NCBI RefSeq assembly: GCF_002464935.1
Contig: NZ_NBYY01000034.1
Coordinates: 1-64,000 of the forward strand
Source: Candidatus Enterovibrio escicola
GTDB lineage: Bacteria > Pseudomonadota > Gammaproteobacteria > Enterobacterales > Vibrionaceae
DNA length: 64,000 nt
Reading direction: 5' to 3'
Positions 33,995 to 46,117 of the stretch are shown here, in pieces. Positions within the stretch are counted from its first letter, which is position 1; each line of letters opens with the position of its first letter. Below the pieces are notes generated by a model, which worked only from the letters and a program-made list of their open reading frames with translations, had not been told where the DNA came from and searched no databases. A program made the position numbers and the translations under genes.

Positions 33995-34141
33995 GGAGAG
34001 ATTCTCATTGTTGTTCGTGTATTAAATCAGGGTTTTAGTTGTTTATTAACGGAATTATTCACCGCCATAGGCGGAATATCTTACCATCATCTATATATAA
34101 AATAGCTCATAAATATAGGGTATTATTTCTTAATAAATTGA

Positions 34142-35089
34142 TTAAGAATCGAACATTGCCGAGATGGATTCTTCGTTACTTATGCGACGGATAGCTTCAG
34201 CCAACATCCCTGATAGTGTTAGGTGAGTGATACGACCAGTAGCTTGCATTTCAGAAGTCAGTGGAATCGAGTCCGTCACGATCACCTCGTCAATCAAAGA
34301 GTTTTTGATGTTGTCTGCGGCAGTTCCTGAGAAGACTGCATGAGTTGCGTAGGCGAATACACGCTTAGCACCCCGATTCTTCAATGCTTCTGCTGCTTTA
34401 CACAGTGTGCCACCCGTATCAATCATGTCATCAACAATAATGCAGTCTCGGCCTTCAACGTCCCCGATCAAGTTCATAACTTGAGAAACGTTTGCGCGTG
34501 GGCGACGTTTATCGATAATTGCAATATCCGTGTCATCCAGTAATTTTGCTGTTGCCCGAGCACGTACAACACCCCCGATGTCAGGAGAAACAACCACGGG
34601 ATCTTCCAGTTGCTTCACTAGCATGTCTTCTAGTAGTACCGGTGTACCGAAAATGTTGTCTACAGGCACGTCAAAAAAGCCTTGTATTTGTTCTGCATGG
34701 AGGTCTACGGTTAACACACGGTCTACACCTACGTTAGACAGAAAGTCTGCAATTACTTTTGCAGTGATTGGTACACGTGCTGAACGAACTCGACGATCTT
34801 GGCGAGCGTAACCAAAATAAGGAATAACAGCAGTGATTCTGCCAGCGGATGCGCGACGCAGTGCATCGATCATGACAACTAATTCCATCAGGTTGTCATT
34901 GGTTGGTGCACAAGTCGATTGGATAACGAAGACGTCGCTACCTCGGACGTTTTCATTGATCTGTACACATACTTCACCGTCAGAAAAGCGACCTACAGTA
35001 GCATCACCCAGTGACATGTATAGGCGATTTGCGATACGTTTGGCAAGTACAGGTGTTGCATTACCAGCAAACAGCTTCATATCAGGCAC
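34142..35089 (-). CDS. prs: Ribose-phosphate pyrophosphokinase
   Basis: Makes PRPP for nucleotide, His, Trp and NAD synthesis. The GTG at 35089 is preceded by AGAGG at proper spacing and gives [13 protein letters not shown], the Vibrio N-terminus, with 315 residues. The longer frame from 35116 would carry nine unmatched codons. The PRPP loop [13 protein letters not shown] and the catalytic flexible-loop region FGYARQDRR are present. It is downstream of ispE. Confidence 0.96.
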   Translation of the reverse strand: MPDMKLFAGNATPVLAKRIANRLYMSLGDATVGRFSDGEVCVQINENVRGSDVFVIQSTCAPTNDNLMELVVMIDALRRASAGRITAVIPYFGYARQDRRVRSARVPITAKVIADFLSNVGVDRVLTVDLHAEQIQGFFDVPVDNIFGTPVLLEDMLVKQLEDPVVVSPDIGGVVRARATAKLLDDTDIAIIDKRRPRANVSQVMNLIGDVEGRDCIIVDDMIDTGGTLCKAAEALKNRGAKRVFAYATHAVFSGTAADNIKNSLIDEVIVTDSIPLTSEMQATGRITHLTLSGMLAEAIRRISNEESISAMFDS

Positions 35090-35131
35090 GGTAGAGAACC
35101 TCTGAGTTGTATCCATTAATAGTTGTCTATC

Positions 35132-35986
35132 TTATTTCTTCAGTTTATTAAGCATGGTTAAAAGCGGTGAAGTGTTCACACCACGAGCGATAAAACCAGT
35201 AAGCCAGTCGGGTAAATTGTTTAATGTCGAACAAGCGTCTGTTTCGTTATCGAATTCAGTGAAGACGCAAGCTCCCGTTCCCGTTAATCTTGACGGTGCG
35301 TATTCTACCAGCCAAGAAATAGCCCGATCAACCTCGGGGAATAACTCCCTCACGATCTTTTCACAATCGTTTAAACGTTCTTTTTTTAACAGTAGAGTTA
35401 GTGTGCGTTTTGGAGTGTTTCGTGTGAGGTTAGGATGAGCAAAAATTTGTGAAGTTGAAATGCTAACATCTGGTTTAGCCACTAAATACCATTTTTCCTC
35501 GGTATAGGTGGGTTGGAGTAATTCTCCCACACTTTCTGCGAATGCGGTGCTACCTCTGATGAAAACTGGGACGTCTGCGCCTATCGTGAGGCCAATATTG
35601 ACCAACTCATCGGTAGAAAGTTTTACATTCCAAAGATGATTCAGTGCGACTAGGGTTGTGGCTGCGTTTGATGATCCCCCACCTAAGCCACCACCCATTG
35701 GTAGTACCTTATCAAGGTGAATATGAGCTCCTTGTGGGGTGTTTGTTTTTATTTTGAGTGCCATTATCGCACGATAGATTAGGTTATTTTCAACTGGGAT
35801 TCCATGAATGTCAGGAGATAGAGTAATTTCACCTGTTTCGTTTGTGGTAATAGTTAATGTGTCACCGTAATTCAAAAATTGAAACAGGGTTTGTAATTCA
35901 TGGTGGCCGTTGTGACGTTGACCTGTAATATAAAGGAATAAATTTAGCTTGGCAGGTGCCGGCCAAGCTGAAGTGTTTTGTGTCAT
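35132..35986 (-). CDS. ispE: 4-diphosphocytidyl-2-C-methyl-D-erythritol kinase
   Basis: GHMP kinase of the MEP isoprenoid pathway. The ATG at 35986 overlaps the lolB stop (ATGA) and gives 284 residues starting [18 protein letters not shown]. The longer frame reads back into lolB. The ATP motif [17 protein letters not shown] is intact. It works downstream of Dxr (10148). Confidence 0.96.
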   Translation of the reverse strand: MTQNTSAWPAPAKLNLFLYITGQRHNGHHELQTLFQFLNYGDTLTITTNETGEITLSPDIHGIPVENNLIYRAIMALKIKTNTPQGAHIHLDKVLPMGGGLGGGSSNAATTLVALNHLWNVKLSTDELVNIGLTIGADVPVFIRGSTAFAESVGELLQPTYTEEKWYLVAKPDVSISTSQIFAHPNLTRNTPKRTLTLLLKKERLNDCEKIVRELFPEVDRAISWLVEYAPSRLTGTGACVFTEFDNETDACSTLNNLPDWLTGFIARGVNTSPLLTMLNKLKK

Positions 35987-36606
35987 GGGGTGTATTTCCA
36001 GTTTGATATTACCAGACACACTTTTTTATGGTTCTGATTCATTATTATCTTTGCTGGCAGCAATCTATTAGTTGCTACATCATAGGATTGGTACTTCACT
36101 TGCCAACCTGGGTTCGAAAGTGAGTTATTTTCTGATAAGTATTCAAGGCGATTATCAGTGCTAAGTTGAAACTTATTTTTCTCTTCAGGTAACCCTTTGA
36201 TCCAGTGAGACATAGCATCCACTGGCAGTGAAATACCGATTAACCGTTGCAGCAAGTTGGAAGCATTTGTTCCAACATAACTCTGACCTACATGATCGGT
36301 GAGTATTGCGTACTTTGGTATAGTATCCAACTTAAACAAGGTAGCACCGAAGAAATTTGTGATGCGCAATGATACAGCATTGCCATCTTGTTTCCACACG
36401 AAATTAGCCGAAATACGTTGTTCTTGGTCAATAAAAGCCACTTTACCTTTGGTAGTGAATTTCGTAATGTCTAACAGTGCTTGTTGGTGATTTAACCACT
36501 CAGTATGCTGAGTAGGAGTTGTTACACAACCTATTAAACTTAAAATGCAAAAGGTTGTGATAATAGGCAGTTTTTCAGGAAAAAAAGATCTGCTATGTCT
36601 GGACAT
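35983..36606 (-). CDS. lolB: Outer-membrane lipoprotein receptor LolB
   Basis: Accepts lipoproteins from LolA and inserts them in the outer membrane. It has 207 residues. The lipobox LIGC places the lipidated cysteine at C27 after a signal peptide. It is first in lolB-ispE-prs. In Vibrio and E. coli its upstream neighbour is divergent hemA; here that neighbour is missing and IS982 follows, see the inversion finding. Confidence 0.94.
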   Translation of the reverse strand: MSRHSRSFFPEKLPIITTFCILSLIGCVTTPTQHTEWLNHQQALLDITKFTTKGKVAFIDQEQRISANFVWKQDGNAVSLRITNFFGATLFKLDTIPKYAILTDHVGQSYVGTNASNLLQRLIGISLPVDAMSHWIKGLPEEKNKFQLSTDNRLEYLSENNSLSNPGWQVKYQSYDVATNRLLPAKIIMNQNHKKVCLVISNWKYTP

Positions 36607-36787
36607 CAGTGAACTCCATTTTCCTAATAATATTAGTGCTGAAATAAGTGCTTAGTATATCGTGAAGTTAAAAAGAATATCCGTGATATAATCATGTATT
36701 CAATAAGTTGAATATGATTAAAAGATAATACTACCTTCAACGAAGCTACCGATTACTTTGTCGTGTATTGAGGTTTATTTTTAGTAT

Positions 36788-37559
36788 TCAATCGTTTCCG
36801 GAGTATCAGGCGGTTCCAAAGTTTCATCACTTTAAGTTTCATATTTTTGTCACCCTCGTTATCAGTGTCACTCCCTTGTCTGTAAGTTCCTGCTCCAATA
36901 GACTAGATATATAATATTTATTTCCGTATAAACACCCCAAAAGCTCATCAACTATTTCTGATACAAGCTTCCTATCATCCACGTTAACCTTCGTCACTTT
37001 GACTAAGATAATGCACCTTGGTCATTGATGATAAGGTGTAATTTGAAACCGTAAAACCACCCCATCGTTCCTTTTCTTCGCTTCGCGGTACCTTTCAAAA
37101 TCTGATATCAGAAAATACATAGGTTGTGACAAACCTGTTGCTTAGATGAATCAACAAAAGCAATCCCTGACGGTGAGTGAGGCAAGAGCAAAGCGGAACT
37201 AGAACACCTTTCATAAGCTTGAGCATCCTCATGTAGCTAACTAATTCAGGAAATTCGTTGGTGAGGTAGCCACAAACAAAGTGGATGTAATAGGTTTTGA
37301 AGTCTCGATACCCAGATTGATGAAAAGCTATCACTATAGTCATCACTTCGCTAACTGAGAGGCGAGAAGGTTTGTTTCTTTATTAGATACCGAGAGAAAT
37401 GAGATGTTTTTCCAATGCAAGGAGGAAAATCTTGCAACAGTTGACGAAAACAGCCTCTAAGTTATTCATGCCCAAGTCCTTGGGCAGTCAATAGTTTAAT
37501 TTCAAACGATCAGCTTGCAATTTTGGTATTTAGTTCATTTTTTATGCGCAGCTCAAGTT
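36788..37559 (-). mobile_element. IS982 element, right end missing, decayed
   Basis: On the minus strand the left repeat AACTTGAGCTGCGCATAAA begins at 37559. It is followed by most of the IS982 transposase in fragments (FHQSGYRDFKTYYIHFVCGYLTNEFPELVSYMRML, then the KRRKGTMG-like and YGNKYYI-like blocks). The right ~200 bases are absent. This is the IS982 copy on the lolB side of the inverted hemA-kdsA block. Confidence 0.87.
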
Positions 37560-37561
37560 AA

Positions 37562-37691
37562 TGAAGGGCTGGTAAATATGAAATTGAAAAATAAAGTTAT
37601 AAGACTCTATCTGCTTGTTCTCCTACAGAGAAATTAAGACTGCAAAAATATTTAGAGCAGCACGTTATAGACCTGATTTAATCAACAATGC
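37562..37691 (+). mobile_element. IS903-like 3' tail
   Basis: The plus strand resembles the last ~30 codons of the IS903-type transposase (EGLVNMKL..NKVIRLY) and its right terminus GATTTAATCAACAATGC. It directly follows the left end of the IS982 at 36788-37559. Confidence 0.72.
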
Positions 37692-38206
37692 TATCGAGAT
37701 TCCCAAGCATACCAGAGCCTTTTTGTTGCCTATGAAAGTAGGCTTACTCATCTACTTCGCAGATAATCCCCCCTGCCTGTACATCAAGATAGAATGTGAT
37801 TACACAGCGTGTATGTAAGTTTTATAAAACCAAGATAGCCTCATTAATACGAGGTACATAGTATTCAAAAGAGTCGCAGACTCTAGCATTATTCATAGTA
37901 AGTTCAACAAGTTACTCTTCTACCATCCGTCGGACAATCCATGTAGGTATATTCAAACTGGAAGGTTCGGCAACACGCTTATCAACGCTAGCAGCGTTGG
38001 TGTCCACCAGGGTCGATACCATGTATTCTAATTATTTTTGTCTGCTGGAAAAAATGATATTTAACATCAACGGTAGTTACAATTATCACCGTGCAAGATT
38101 GGGTATCTTACACAAAAACAACCCATTAAATACATGATATAAGGCTCTTAAATAAAAAACTGGCAATATCGATTGTTTGTTTTTCTAAAAAATTTAACAC
38201 TATCTC
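37692..38206. other. Intergenic region after kdsA, no gene seen
   Basis: 515 bases between the IS903-like tail and the kdsA stop. No frame here has recognisable homology. It is probably degraded flank of the rearranged block. Confidence 0.5.
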
Positions 38207-39403
<1,197 letters not shown>

Positions 39404-40250
39404 AACCTCGGGTTTGATATGCGCACGGTTTTTTCGAACCTTATAATTTTAAAGTTAGGCTTTTTTAGTTGAAACGTATAAGAAATGAGTCCAACGATCA
39501 GGTTGACCATAAAGCCCACCCCACTTTGATGCCTTGGATGCTCTATTTGGGATATAGTTGTTAGTTGATCAAAGATTGTCTGGGTGATAAATCATTTTCT
39601 TAATATAAGACGATCCCAAAGATTCATCACCTTTGGTTTCATATTATTCCGTGTATTCGTGATGAAATTAACCCTTTCTCCGTCAAGGGTTCCTTCAAGG
39701 AATCCAGATATATACCTCTTATTTCTACAGAGTAATCTCCAACGATTATCGGTCATATCAAGCACGGATTTTTTATCATCCACATTGTCTGTTATTAGCT
39801 TTACTGAAATGATACAGCCTAGTTAGTTAATGACAAAGTGAAGTTTAAAACCATATAACCCTCCCATCATCCCATTACCTTGTTCAGTCACACCATCAAA
39901 CACAGGATACCGTGGAATACGTAAATTGTGATAGATCTGTAGCTTGGTTGAATCAACGAACGCTATACCCGAAGGTTTGGTTTGGTTATGAGTCAGATAA
40001 GCACAAAGGAAAACCAGAGCTCTTCGCATCTACTAAAGTATCCACGTATGGTTGACTCAATCAGGAAATCTACCTGTTAGGTGACAGGAAGACAAATTGA
40101 GTGTAATAAATCCTAAAATTAGGAAACCATATTGATGAAATAATACAATAATCGTCATGACTTCACTAATTAAAAGGCGAGAAAGTTTATTTCTCATTTC
40201 GACATTGATACCTGAAATTTAGTGTTTCTTCTAGGCAGGAAGAGAAAAGC
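39404..40250 (-). mobile_element. Diverged IS982 element (second subtype)
   Basis: The minus strand reads an IS982 transposase interrupted by stops. The blocks GIAFVDSTKLQIYHNLRIPRYPVFDG, MGGLYGFKLHFVIN, NNMKPKVMNLWDRLILRK and ISVKLITDNVDDKKSV are recognisable. It is clearly more divergent from the other IS982 copies than they are from each other. The right end AACCTCGGGTTTGATATGCG (39404) is a variant terminal repeat. The left end is lost. Confidence 0.82.
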
Positions 40251-40622
40251 CAAGCACAAGATCAGCAAATGGAAATAATATAATGAAGCATTAGTAAACC
40301 GTGTCTCAGTCACTTTTTGGATAGACAACCCTGCCATCAAAGCATCACATTGTCTAAAGCATCACGATTATCGTGGCCGTGAGTTTATATTTTCGGATAC
40401 TGGGATTGAAACGGAACTGATGGTAAAAGGTATTTTCAAGCTACCGCTTCGTGAATTAGAAGGCTTTCTCAATTCAGTTCTTACGTTGATGAATGTCCCG
40501 CTGAAATCCCCTACATACACTTACATTAATAATACGTTCGAAGAACGTAGAAGTTAAGTACCGTTTGACGAGTCGAAGAACTGTCTCCCACATCATCATT
40601 GATGCCACAAACCTAAAAGTAT
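40251..40622 (+). mobile_element. IS903-like element, 5' half
   Basis: The plus strand carries KISKWK, SVTFWID, KASHCLKHHDYRGREFIFSDTGIETELMVKGIFKLPLRELEGFLNSVLTLMNVPLKSPTYTYI and the start of the DATNLKV block, with stops. The reading continues at 41708 after an IS256 insertion. The 5' terminus itself is not seen. Confidence 0.87.
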
Positions 40623-41707
40623 GAGCTATGGTCAAATCTGGTGTACAGCTTCCAGAGCAGTATCCTGATGATTGACGTTTGTTTCACGAATGCCATCTCT
40701 AAATTTTACACCGTTGATAATATCTGCAAGTAATTTAAAGCCTTGCAGGCTACACCAGTTAACCTCAGATGATCGCATCAGTTTGCAGGTCATTGCCAGT
40801 GTTGTTTTTCAGCTTCCACAATTCTTGATTTTGTTCGTTCTTAGCCTCACCCTTGCAAACATTAATTCAATGAGGTTTATCGTTCAAATCTGTCTCCAGT
40901 GCTCGGTGTGGACATCGTAAAATGCCAGCATTTCTGCTTTGTCTTTGATCAGGCACTCCGCTGCTTTGGGATATTTAGCACCATATCGTGTTTCGAACTG
41001 TCCGAAGCGTTTCTTTCATTCTTGGTTGAACAGATTCTGAAACTTTGTTTAATACATTGCCCTTTTTGTGTATCCAACAGCGCTTACGCCACTAGTCGTA
41101 TTTTGCTTCTTACTGCTGCTTGAATCGAGAAATACTGTTTGCTAACAACCCCTTGGCTTGCTTACTTAAGAGGTATTCTAAGGCTGGTTGCATATCGCCC
41201 GTGGAGATCCCCCGCAAATAGAGCCAAGAGATAAACTCTCCTATGTTTTTGGTTCGATTGAGATAAGGTGAAACCAGTGTGTTGTTGAACGTGATCCCGC
41301 TCCCTGTTTTTACATCTAGGAATTTCCTCTCAGAAACTATATGTGGTGGGGCTTAAGGCATGTCCTATCTTGAACCTTTGGGGTTTTGACGGTAATGTCA
41401 CTGAATCCAGTTTGTAGGTGCCGCTCAGGCAAATGGCCATTTTGAACCACTCCCTGCTTTCCGTTGGCTTGGAGTGATATACAATTATCGAGTAAGGATT
41501 TAACCTCGGCTTTTATAGCTTGAGCCAACTACTGCTGTGTGCCTTGTTTCAGCAGTTCATTAAGCGGGTTGTATAGTTTATGAAACTCGGTAACGTTATG
41601 ATTATTATCCACGCGGTGTATTCCTTGTTGGTTGTTGCTCTGTCAAGATCAATCAACAGATTACACCGCATTATTTCCTACCCATCAACCAGAAATCACT
41701 ATAGCTC
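40623..41707 (-). mobile_element. IS256-family element, internally deleted, nested in IS903-like
   Basis: Terminal repeats GAGCTATgGTcAaaTCTGGT (40623) and its inverted partner ending at 41707 enclose a decayed Mutator-type transposase on the minus strand. Readable blocks: AIKAEVKSLLDNCISLQANGKQGVVQNGHLPERHLQTGF, TVKTPKVQDRT and PYLNRTKNIGEFISWLYLRGIS. It is flanked by 9-base near-repeats TAAAAGTAT/TAAAGGTAT (40614-40622, 41708-41716), a target duplication inside the IS903-like gene. It is 1085 bases, shorter than typical IS256 (~1.3 kb). Confidence 0.87.
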
Positions 41708-42030
41708 TAAAGGTATACAGCGAAGGTGAATGGAAAACGCGTAAACATGGTAAGGAGAAGAGATGTATCTAGCGCAAACTTCATCTTGCCGTTGGTGGAT
41801 CTACTCATGAGGTTATTGCTGCAGAAGTTGGCCTAGTTCCTGTGGATAACAATGAGGTATTACCTACATTTCTTAACTCATCAAGATAAAAGATACAGCA
41901 GGTTAGTGCTGATTGAACCTGTGACACAAAAGCATGTCACCCTGTACTGAAAAACAAAGGAATAACTTCCACTATTCAACCTTGAAGCAACGCGTGATAC
42001 TGGTAAGGAATGGCATCCTAAAAATACCTA
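41708..42030 (+). mobile_element. IS903-like element, middle part
   Basis: Continuation of the copy starting at 40251. The plus strand reads YSEGEWKTRKHGKEKRC, the KLHLAVGGSTHEVIAAEVGLVPVDNNEVLPTFL block and the YTDWY/ITSTIQP region with stops. The 3' end is replaced at about 42035 by a scrap of IS982 right end (42035-42085). Confidence 0.85.
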
Positions 42031-42034
42031 AGAT

Positions 42035-42085
42035 CTTCACAAACGCTTACTTATTCAACTTAGTCATCTTGATGCTCAACTTTTT
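42035..42085 (-). mobile_element. IS982 right-end scrap
   Basis: About 50 bases matching the inner right end of other IS982 copies (GCTTACTTATTCAACTTAGTC and following ATCTTGATGCTCAAC). The terminal repeat itself is incomplete. Confidence 0.6.
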
Positions 42086-42152
42086 TGGGGTATGCGGATT
42101 TAGTGATTGATTTTCACAGGATATATTAATTGGTTAAAATCGGATTTAATAA

Positions 42153-42181
42153 TTGACATTATAAACCAAATACACTTGTAT
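42153..42181 (+). promoter_or_regulatory. Candidate sigma-70 promoter for the 42245 gene
   Basis: A perfect -35 TTGACA (42153-42158) is followed 17 bases later by TTGTAT (42176-42181), a weak -10. It is positioned 63 bases before the ATG at 42245. Confidence 0.5.
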
Positions 42182-42244
42182 TAAGAACGTGGAGACATCC
42201 ACAGCCGAACTCAGCGACGACTCTGAGAAGACAAGAATTTAACC

Positions 42245-43006
42245 ATGAAAACTATCTCTATTGCTGAATTTGAAACTCTGGTAGCTCGCAACAACTGGCA
42301 GCGAGAACAAGATTGCGAAGTTTTAGAGCGTCTTGATCGTCAGGTTGAAGAGTGAAACGAAGAAAACGAATTTTTTGATCTGAACGATATTCCTCACGTT
42401 TTTGGTTTGGCTTCTAAAACCTCAACCTTAGATGGTATCAAAATTACTTACACCGAAGGCTTTAACTACGACAAATGCGACTCCGACTCTCTGTTTACAG
42501 GAACCGAGGGACAGGATGCTGTTTGGTCTGTAGAAAGCGTTACGGTTGTTGATAAAGATGGTGACAAGCTGAATGCACACGAATTGGCTGACTATCTGGA
42601 TTCTGATTTCAGCAGCATTAATTACAGCGTACTTGAGATAGAGCAAATAATTGACGTAGATGAGGACTCTGACATGGAAACATTTACACTTGATATTGAT
42701 AACGCGCCAAACGTTCGCTTTACTGGTGAACTGGTAGCAAATGCGGCTAGTTCTGATAATCAAGCTATTAGCAGTAGTTATAACGGTCAAACTGGTCGTT
42801 GGACAGAGTTATCTCTGTACAAGACCAAAGGCGGAAAATTTATCTGTCATCAAGTTGGTCGCACTAGAAGGCAAGATGCGCGTGACCGTTTTAGCGGTAA
42901 GGTCTGTGAAACGCTGGAAGAGGTTAAAGAGTTTTTTGGCCACCGCTGGCTATCCAAAGAGTTGTACGCTGAGGCTAGCATTGATGATGTAGTAGAAGTG
43001 GAGTGA
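42245..43006 (+). pseudogene. Unrecognised acidic cargo protein with in-frame TGA
   Basis: The frame from ATG 42245 is open to 43006 (253 codons) except for one TGA at codon 37 (42353-42355). Residues 1-36 read MKTISIAEFETLVARNNW..., and the rest is acidic and rich in D and E (YTEGFNYDKCDSDSLFTG, EQIIDVDEDSD). The C-terminus has a basic patch (VGRTRRQDARDRF) and FFGHRWLSKELYAEA. No family is recognised. It has its own promoter-like and terminator-like sequences, and looks less AT-rich than its IS surroundings. It is probably plasmid or element cargo. TGA makes it a pseudogene unless translation restarts at the TTG at 42407, which would give 199 residues. Confidence 0.6.
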
Positions 43007-43010
43007 CAGC

Positions 43011-43036
43011 AAGGGGCTTAGGCTCCTTTCTTTTTA
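43011..43036 (+). terminator. Rho-independent terminator of the 42245 gene
   Basis: AAGGGGC-3 nt-GCTCCTT-type hairpin (one G-T pair) immediately followed by TCTTTTT, starting 5 bases past the stop codon. Confidence 0.75.
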
Positions 43037-43039
43037 ACT

Positions 43040-44379
43040 ATGACAAATATTTTGAATTGGCCTGACTACAATGTTAGTCAGGTTCATGAATCTGAGTATG
43101 ATTATTAGGTTTACGCTGAACTAAAATACCCGCCTTCATTTTGCATCCACTACTACACATCTGATCTCGTTAGTTTTAGGAAAAGAACCGAAATTCTTAT
43201 GGATATACCCATGTACGGCAAGCGTGTCGGCATCCACCTAAATCGTAAACGTTTTAAGTGCCAAAGTTGTAATAAGACGTTCTAGGAGCTTGTATCGCGC
43301 AAAGATAAAAAATGTAGGATGACTAAACAGCTTATTGAATACATCGAGCGAGAGAGCCAGAAACGTACATTTTTAAGTATTGCAGATGATATAGGTGTGG
43401 ATGAAAAAACAATCCGTAACATATTTCAAGATTACTGCGAGCGTGAAGAAGAATAACTGAAATTCGAGATGCCAAAATGGTTAGGAATTGATGAAATTCA
43501 TATCATCAAGAAACCTCGATGCGTGTTAACCAATATTGAGCATCAAACAGTCATTGATATGCTCGACAACCGTAATAAATTAACTCTACTTCGCTACTTT
43601 ACAAAACGCGACGTATTGAATTTGTCGCAATGGACATGTGGCGTCCTTATAAGGACACGGTAGAAACCATGATACCGAATGCCACTATCGTCATAGATAA
43701 GTTCCACGTAGTCAAAATGGCTAACAAGTCGTTAGAGCGTGCAAGAAAAGCAATACGTAGCCAACTTACGCCACAACAGCGCCGTGGACTACTAAAGGAT
43801 AGGTTTGTACTGCTAAAGCGAAAGCACGAACTCTCAGATGCGGAATACTTACGTTATTCTGGCTGGATACTTAACTATCCCGAAATGGGAAAAGCTTACG
43901 AATTTAAAGAGTCTTTTTTTGTCATTTGGAACAGTCAGACGCGTGATGAAGCTTAGCAAGCTTACTACGCTTGGCTACGACTGGTTTCACCTGAAATGAC
44001 GCGGTATTTCGATCCGCTAATCAAAGCTATGGGGAACTGGCACAATGAAGTTTTTGCGTACTTTGATCATCCAATAATGAATGCTTATACGGAAAGTCTC
44101 AACAACCTCATTCGAGTTATGAACCGTACTGGTCGAGGTTATAGCTTTGAAGCTCTTAGGGATAAGATGCTATTTACTGAAGGATCCCAAAAAGTGAAAC
44201 GTCCACTATATCAACGAGATCCAATTCCTGATGATGCCATTAGCTTATTTGATATGGCTGTGGAACCACAAATAGTAACGAACTATGGTTCGAGCATATC
44301 AACTTTAATCAAAGAATTTGAAAGGGATTTAAAAAGTCCCATTTCACTCACTAAATCCACATACCCCTTTTTTGTTTAA
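43040..44379 (+). mobile_element. ISL3-family transposase pseudogene
   Basis: From ATG 43040 (MTNILNWPDYNVSQVHESEYDY) the ISL3 transposase can be followed to 44379 through three in-frame stops (43106, near 43283, near 43456), a frameshift near 43610 and another stop near 43953. The zinc-binding region (RKRFKCQSCNKTF), the helix-turn-helix, the catalytic blocks LGIDEIHI and VAMDMWRPYKDTV, VIDKFHVV and NAYTESLNNLIRVMNRTGRGYSFE are all recognisable. It is dead. Its end merges with the IS982 copy at 44370. Confidence 0.9.
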
Positions 44380-45289
44380 AATGAATACACGATAATCCCC
44401 GTCAGCAAGTTGACCATAAAGCTGATACAACTACGGTGCCGAGAATGCTCGATTTAGGATATGTTTTTTAGTTGGTCAAAAATGATTTCGATAATAAATC
44501 GTTTCCGGAGTATCAGATAGTCCCAAAGTTTCCTTACTTTTGGTTTCATATTCTTTTTCACACCAGTTATCAGTGTCACTCCCTTATCTGCAAGTTCCCG
44601 CTCCAATGGACTAGAGATATAACCTTTATCTCCGTATAAACACCCCCAAAGCTCATCATCTATTTCCGACATAGACTTTCTATCAGCCACGTTAGTTGTC
44701 GTCACTTTGACTGAGATAATGCCACCTTACTCATTGATAATGAGGTTTAATTTAAAGCCGTAAAACCACCACATTGTTCCTTTTCCTCGCTTCTCAGTGC
44801 CTTTAAGAACCTGATATCTGAGTATGCGTAGGTTGTAATAAACCTGTAGCTTTGACGAATCAACGAAGGCAATCCCTGTCGACCTTGCATGATAGTGAGT
44901 GAGGTAATAGTAAAGCGGAACCAAAAGACCTTTCATGAGATTGAGCATTCTCGTGTAGCTAACTAATTCAGGAAATTCATTAGTGAAGTAGCGGTAAACA
45001 AAGTGGATATAATAGGTTTTGAAGTCTCGATATCCAGATTGATGGAAAGCTATCACTATCGTCATCACTTAACTAACGGAAAGGCGAAAAGGCGTGTTTT
45101 TTTGTTTCAAACCGAAAGAAATGAGGTGTTTTTCCCATACAGGGAGGAAAGTTTGGCAGAAGTCGTCAACATCGACGAAAACAGCGTCTAAGTTATTCAG
45201 GATCAAGTCCTTGTACAGTCAATAGTTTATTTCAAACGATCAGATTGCAACTGGGGTATTTAGTTCATTTCTTATGCGCAACTTAGATT
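44370..45289 (-). mobile_element. IS982 element, right end truncated, decayed
   Basis: The minus strand reads nearly the whole IS982 transposase in three frames: [141 protein letters not shown]. The last block is 83 codons without a stop. The left repeat AATCTAAGTTGCGCATAAG ends at 45289. The right terminal repeat is lost. Confidence 0.9.
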
Positions 45290-45579
45290 AAAAAGGAAGC
45301 GGTAAAGGAATGAGAAGAAGATAAATTGGCGGAGTATAAAAAGGACAGGGCTTATCATAAACACTCATTAGCAGAGACAGCAATGTTTTGCTATAAGCAG
45401 TTATGTATCCCTAAACTCACTCTTCGTGATTTCAATGTTCAAGTGGGTGCAGCGCTGGCAGATATGAAAGCGATGAACAAAGTTATAAGATTCGATATGC
45501 CTGTTTACCAACAGACAAATTAAGACGGTAAAAAAGATTCGGATCAGTGCAATCTAGGCCTAATGTAATCAATAACGCC
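45290..45579 (+). mobile_element. IS903-like 3' end
   Basis: The plus strand encodes the last ~85 residues of the IS903-type transposase (LAEYKKDRAYHKHSLAETAMFCYKQLCIPKLTLRDFNVQVGAALADMKAMNKVIRF) and ends in the terminus AATCAATAACGCC (45579). It directly abuts the left end of IS982. The identical junction recurs, inverted, at 50862/50863. Confidence 0.9.
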
Positions 45580-45694
45580 GTTTATTGGTTATGCACATCT
45601 ACATATCAAAATAGGATGCGGAGAGTGTACTTGAGTCTAGCTGACTCTCCTGTAGGTTGTGTATTTAACCTGATGTAGGGCGTACACTTTAATT

Positions 45695-46078
45695 TCACCC
45701 TAGCAACTGTGGTGTTTTAGTCACTGCCAGATTAGTAATAGCATATACCCATCCTAAAGCTCCAAAAAATGCGAATAATCTACACACAGTATCCTGACTA
45801 AAGTGGAGAGCTATGAATCCAAATGCTAAGTAGGCGATGACGCACATCAATTTCTCTGTCATCCACAACGTATTAGCTGTGAAGGGGATAAAACCAGTGA
45901 TAACAATAAGCGCAATCCCAGTAGACAGTAGCATAATATTAATAAGAGGAGGAACAACCTTAACCCACTTTTTATCAAAATTTGTGCTGTCCCTCATACG
46001 CCAGACAAATTGAATGATGAATAGAACCACGCTAATAACTATGGATAAAAGATGAATATGCTTCAACACAACATACAT
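45695..46078 (-). CDS. sirB2: SirB2-family membrane protein
   Basis: Small inner-membrane protein of 127 residues with about four hydrophobic segments (near 5-22, 44-62, 72-92, 100-118). The start MYVVLKHIHLLSI is typical of SirB2. The molecular function is unknown. It follows prmC, as in Vibrio and E. coli. The next gene there, sirB1, is absent here. Confidence 0.88.
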   Translation of the reverse strand: MYVVLKHIHLLSIVISVVLFIIQFVWRMRDSTNFDKKWVKVVPPLINIMLLSTGIALIVITGFIPFTANTLWMTEKLMCVIAYLAFGFIALHFSQDTVCRLFAFFGALGWVYAITNLAVTKTPQLLG

Positions 46079-46117
46079 GATACGTAATTCTCTTTATTGT
46101 TTTATGTGATAGACAAA

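Noticed and set aside
40758-40770. TTAACCTCAGAT inside the IS256 element as an IS982 scar
   Set aside because: Only about a dozen bases match and no second end or target duplication is present. Chance or unresolvable.
42245-42360. TGA at codon 37 read as selenocysteine
   Set aside because: No SECIS-like hairpin directly after the TGA and the family is unknown. A simple nonsense mutation or restart is likelier.
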